36,718 bases of DNA, from NCBI GenBank assembly GCA_046046245.1, contig JBJOKE010000071.1, positions 1-36,718 of the forward strand, written 5' to 3'. Below, piece by piece: positions 34,050 through 36,718 of this stretch (positions are counted from its first letter, which is position 1; each line of letters begins with the position of its first letter). This DNA comes from UBA4615 sp046046245. Its GTDB lineage: Bacteria > Pseudomonadota > Gammaproteobacteria > Burkholderiales > Burkholderiaceae_E. The notes below the pieces were generated by a model, which was given only the letters and a program-made list of their open reading frames with translations, did no database searches and had not been told where the DNA came from. The translations under genes and the position numbers were made by a program.

Positions 34050-34594
34050 GCGCCCGGTCGACAGGCCGCCTCGCGCGCGCGGGCGCGCTCGCCGCACTCG
34101 CGCTGCTGCTCGCCGGATGCGAGGGAGAGCAGGACGAGCTGCGCGGGTGGATGGACCAGACCCGGCGCGACACCCCGGTGATTCGCGAGAAGATCGCCGA
34201 GCCGAAGAGCTTCGAGCCCTACCGGTACCAGTCGGCCGGCGCGGTCGAGCCGTTCAGCCTGATGAAGCTGCGCGTCGGCCTGCCCGTCGAGCGCGGCGGC
34301 TCGGGCGTGAAGCCCGACACCGAGCGGCGACGCGAGGCGCTCGAGGCCTATCCGCTCGACAGCCTGAAGATGGTGGGCAACCTGGTCCAGGCCGGGCAGG
34401 TCGTCGCGCTGGTCCAGGCCGACCGGCTGCTGTTCCAGGTGCGCGTCGGCAACCACGTCGGCCTGAACTTCGGCCGGGTCATGAGGGTCTCGGAAGACCA
34501 GGTCTCGATCAAGGAGATCGTCCAGGACGCCGCCGGCGACTGGATCGAACGCGACTCTGCGCTGAAGCTGCAGGTCCAGGAGAGCGGGAAATGA
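34046..34594 (+). CDS. pilP: Type IV pilus lipoprotein PilP
   Basis: A 182-residue periplasmic lipoprotein linking PilN/PilO to the secretin PilQ. The signal (ARAGALAALALLLAGC) ends in lipobox LAGC. A disordered region follows, then the beta-domain with YPLDSLKMVGNLVQAGQVVA, VRVGNHVGLNFGRVM and EIVQDAAGDWIERDSALKL. It overlaps pilO (ATGA) and pilQ (ATGA), which indicates tight translational coupling. Confidence 0.95.
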   Translation: MSARSTGRLARAGALAALALLLAGCEGEQDELRGWMDQTRRDTPVIREKIAEPKSFEPYRYQSAGAVEPFSLMKLRVGLPVERGGSGVKPDTERRREALEAYPLDSLKMVGNLVQAGQVVALVQADRLLFQVRVGNHVGLNFGRVMRVSEDQVSIKEIVQDAAGDWIERDSALKLQVQESGK

Positions 34595-36718
34595 CGGGTG
34601 CACGAGCGCGGGCTTCGATCGACGGCCGCGGCCGCAACGGGCCCTTCGCCCTCGTCGCGATGCTGCTCGCGGGCCTCGCGCTGCTCGCCTTCGGCGGCGC
34701 GGCCCGCGCGCAGTCGAACGCCATCGAGTCGGTGACCTCGGTCCAGCAGGGCGGTGCGACCGTGCTGCGCATCCAGCTGAAGGCCGCACCCGCCGCGCTG
34801 CCGCCGACCTTCACGGTCGCGAACCCGCCGCGCCTGGCGCTCGACTTCGCCGATACCGGCAACGGCATCGGAACGCAGCCGATCGAACTGTCGCAGGGAG
34901 ATGCGCGCAGCGTCATCGCGGTCCAGGCCTCGGGCCGCACACGCGTGGTGCTCAACCTGCGTCGGCCGGTCACGCATGCCGTCGCGCTCGAGGGCCGGTC
35001 CGTGCTGCTGACCCTCGAGCCGGTCAGCGGTGCGGCGGCGCCCGCGGTCACCGCGGCGAGCGCGCAGGCCTATTCGTTCGCCAAGGCCGACACGAGCTCG
35101 GGGCTCGCGCTGCGCGACATCGACTTCCGCCGGGGCAAGGACGGCGAGGGCCGGGTCGTCGTCGAGCTGTCGAACCCTCAGGCCGGCGTCGACGTCAAGC
35201 AGCAGGGCCAGTCGATCGTCGTCGACTTCCTGAAGGCCCGCGTGCCCGAGAACCTGCGCCGCCGCCTGGACGTCACGGACTTCGGCACGCCGGTGCGTTC
35301 GGTCCGCACCTTCCAGCAGGGCGACAACACCCGGATGGTGATCGAGCCGACCGGGCTGTGGGAGCACAACGCCTACCAGAGCGACACCCAGTTCGTCATC
35401 GAGGTGAAGGCGATCAAGGAGGACCCGAACAAGCTCGTGCAGGGCACGCGCGGCGGGTACCGCGGCGACAAGCTGTCGCTGAACTTCCAGAACGTCGACG
35501 TCCGCGCGCTGCTGCAGGTCATCGCCGACTTCACGAACCTGAACATCGTCGTGCGCGATTCCGTCGCCGGCAGCATCACGCTGCGGCTGAAGGACGTCCC
35601 CTGGGACCAGGCCCTCGACATCGTGCTGCAGTCGAAGAACCTCGACATGCGCAAGAACGGCAACGTCATCCTGGTCGCGCCGCGCGAGGAGCTCGCCACC
35701 CAGGAGAAGCTCGAGCTCGAATCGCGCCAGCAGATCGCGGAGATCGAGCCGACCCGCGTCGAGACCTTCCACCTCAACTACCAGAAGGCCGAGTCGGTCG
35801 CGAAGCTGCTCGCCGACGACAAGCAGCGCGTGCTGTCGAAGACGGGCAGCGCGGTGCCCGATGTGCGCACCAACAAGCTCTTCGTCCGGGATACCGCGTC
35901 CCGCCTCGACGAGGTCCGCCGGATCATCCAGCAGCTCGACATCGCGGTCCGGCAGGTGCTGATCGAGGCGCGGATCGTCGAGGCCGACGACCGCTTCTCG
36001 CGCAACCTCGGCGTCAAGTTCGGCTTCAACGACATCCGCAGCACGGTCTACCGGACGGGCTCGGTCATCGATCCGGTGACCGGCAATCCGACGCCGATCA
36101 ACGTGCCGGTCTATGGTGCGGGCACCCCCTGGCCCGGCGGCAACGCCTACTCCACGCTGTCGGGCAACCTGCAGGGGGTGGCCGACCTGTCGTCCCAGCT
36201 GGGCAGCAACATCTCCGGCACGAACGCCCAGGGCCTCGGCCAGCAGACCGCGCTCGCCAACACCAACTTCGTGAACCTGCCGGCCGGTGGCATCTCCGGC
36301 GTGAACCCGGCGAGTTTTGCGGTCAGCCTGTTCGGATCGTCGCTCACCCGCTTCGTCAACCTCGAGATCTCCGCGCTCGAGGCCGAGCAGCGCGGCAAGG
36401 TGGTGTCGAGCCCGCGCGTCCTGACCTCGGACCAGGGCAAGGCGGTCATCGAGCAGGGCACGGAGCTGCCCTACCAGACGGCCACCTCGAGCGGCGCGAC
36501 CTCGATCGCGTTCCGCAAGGCCAACCTGAAGCTGGAAGTCACGCCGCAGATCACGCCGGAGGGCGGCATCATCCTGGACGTGGATGTCAACAACGACACC
36601 GTGAGCCAGACCGTGACCACGGCCGGCTATGCCATCGACACCAAGCACGTGCAGACGCAAGTTCTGGTGGAAAATGGCGGCACGGTGGTGATCGGGGGCA
36701 TCTTCACGCAAGATGAAA
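34591..36718 (+). CDS. pilQ: Type IV pilus secretin PilQ (3' end outside window)
   Basis: The first 709 residues of the outer-membrane secretin through which the pilus exits. After a signal peptide ending ARA-QSN come two AMIN-type peptidoglycan-binding domains (~40-150, ~165-285; e.g. GEGRVVVELSNPQAGVDVKQ). Next is an STN/N0 domain (GDKLSLNFQNVDVRALLQVI), then the N1 domain (VETFHLNYQKAESVAKLLAD). The secretin core follows: VRQVLIEARIVEADDRFSRN, VVSSPRVLTSDQGKAVIEQG and LKLEVTPQITPEGGIILDV. The frame is open to the last base; homologues end soon after the VVIGGIFTQ motif, so little is missing. The start overlaps the pilP stop. Confidence 0.95.
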   Translation, partial: MTGARARASIDGRGRNGPFALVAMLLAGLALLAFGGAARAQSNAIESVTSVQQGGATVLRIQLKAAPAALPPTFTVANPPRLALDFADTGNGIGTQPIELSQGDARSVIAVQASGRTRVVLNLRRPVTHAVALEGRSVLLTLEPVSGAAAPAVTAASAQAYSFAKADTSSGLALRDIDFRRGKDGEGRVVVELSNPQAGVDVKQQGQSIVVDFLKARVPENLRRRLDVTDFGTPVRSVRTFQQGDNTRMVIEPTGLWEHNAYQSDTQFVIEVKAIKEDPNKLVQGTRGGYRGDKLSLNFQNVDVRALLQVIADFTNLNIVVRDSVAGSITLRLKDVPWDQALDIVLQSKNLDMRKNGNVILVAPREELATQEKLELESRQQIAEIEPTRVETFHLNYQKAESVAKLLADDKQRVLSKTGSAVPDVRTNKLFVRDTASRLDEVRRIIQQLDIAVRQVLIEARIVEADDRFSRNLGVKFGFNDIRSTVYRTGSVIDPVTGNPTPINVPVYGAGTPWPGGNAYSTLSGNLQGVADLSSQLGSNISGTNAQGLGQQTALANTNFVNLPAGGISGVNPASFAVSLFGSSLTRFVNLEISALEAEQRGKVVSSPRVLTSDQGKAVIEQGTELPYQTATSSGATSIAFRKANLKLEVTPQITPEGGIILDVDVNNDTVSQTVTTAGYAIDTKHVQTQVLVENGGTVVIGGIFTQDE

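Noticed and set aside
35358..36716. Long + strand frame inside pilQ
   Set aside because: Out-of-frame shadow; the true pilQ frame from 34591 is open to the window end and carries all secretin motifs.

Overview
The window (about 70% GC) comes from the chromosome of a betaproteobacterium, most likely of the order Burkholderiales. The evidence is the alpha ribosomal operon order secY-infA-rpmJ-rpsM-rpsK-rpsD-rpoA-rplQ, the lysA-lptM/cyaY divergon, the mrcA/pilMNOPQ divergon, a cysteine-less HemB and a diheme cytochrome c4. No tRNA, rRNA, CRISPR array, transposase or phage gene was seen.

Region 1 (1-3766) is the end of the spc/alpha ribosomal operons. It is ordinary except for a 241-bp hairpin-rich spacer between rpsK and rpsD. 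Region 2 (3938-11932) holds housekeeping genes: an ABC-2 type exporter, cutA, corA, hemB, engB, cytochrome c4 and the periplasmic methionine sulfoxide reductase pair msrP-msrQ. Between hemB and engB, on the opposite strand, a sigma70-like promoter and a U8 intrinsic terminator frame a probable ~105-nt small RNA with a CUCCUCCC loop. Region 3 (12002-13904) is lysA-lptM diverging from cyaY.

Region 4 (13905-28897) is the unusual part. In related Burkholderiales cyaY lies close to mrcA; here about 15 kb of signalling and envelope-stress genes separates them. It encodes a stand-alone RpoN, a sigma54-dependent response regulator, a GAF-HisKA-HATPase-REC hybrid kinase, a degenerate kinase next to a receiver protein, a NarX/NarL-type pair, and another single-domain receiver. 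It also encodes small envelope or stress proteins (GlsB/YeaQ-like, HdeD-like, ElaB/YqjD-like, two BON proteins), a large lipoprotein and a transglutaminase-like protein lacking its catalytic cysteine. Read by eye, eight sites of the TGGCACG-N4-TTGCW type lie 28-75 bp before most of these genes, each with the GG-N10-GC core. The one before rpoN is a perfect match. My interpretation is a self-contained, autoregulated sigma54 stress regulon carrying its own sigma factor, activator and sensors.

Region 5 (28913-36718) is mrcA (PBP1A) diverging from the type IV pilus alignment/secretin operon pilM-N-O-P-Q; pilQ runs off the window. A U8 terminator on the minus strand at 28112-28139 suggests a second small RNA. 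A 17-nt G-rich motif inside that candidate recurs, with one mismatch, in the mrcA leader.
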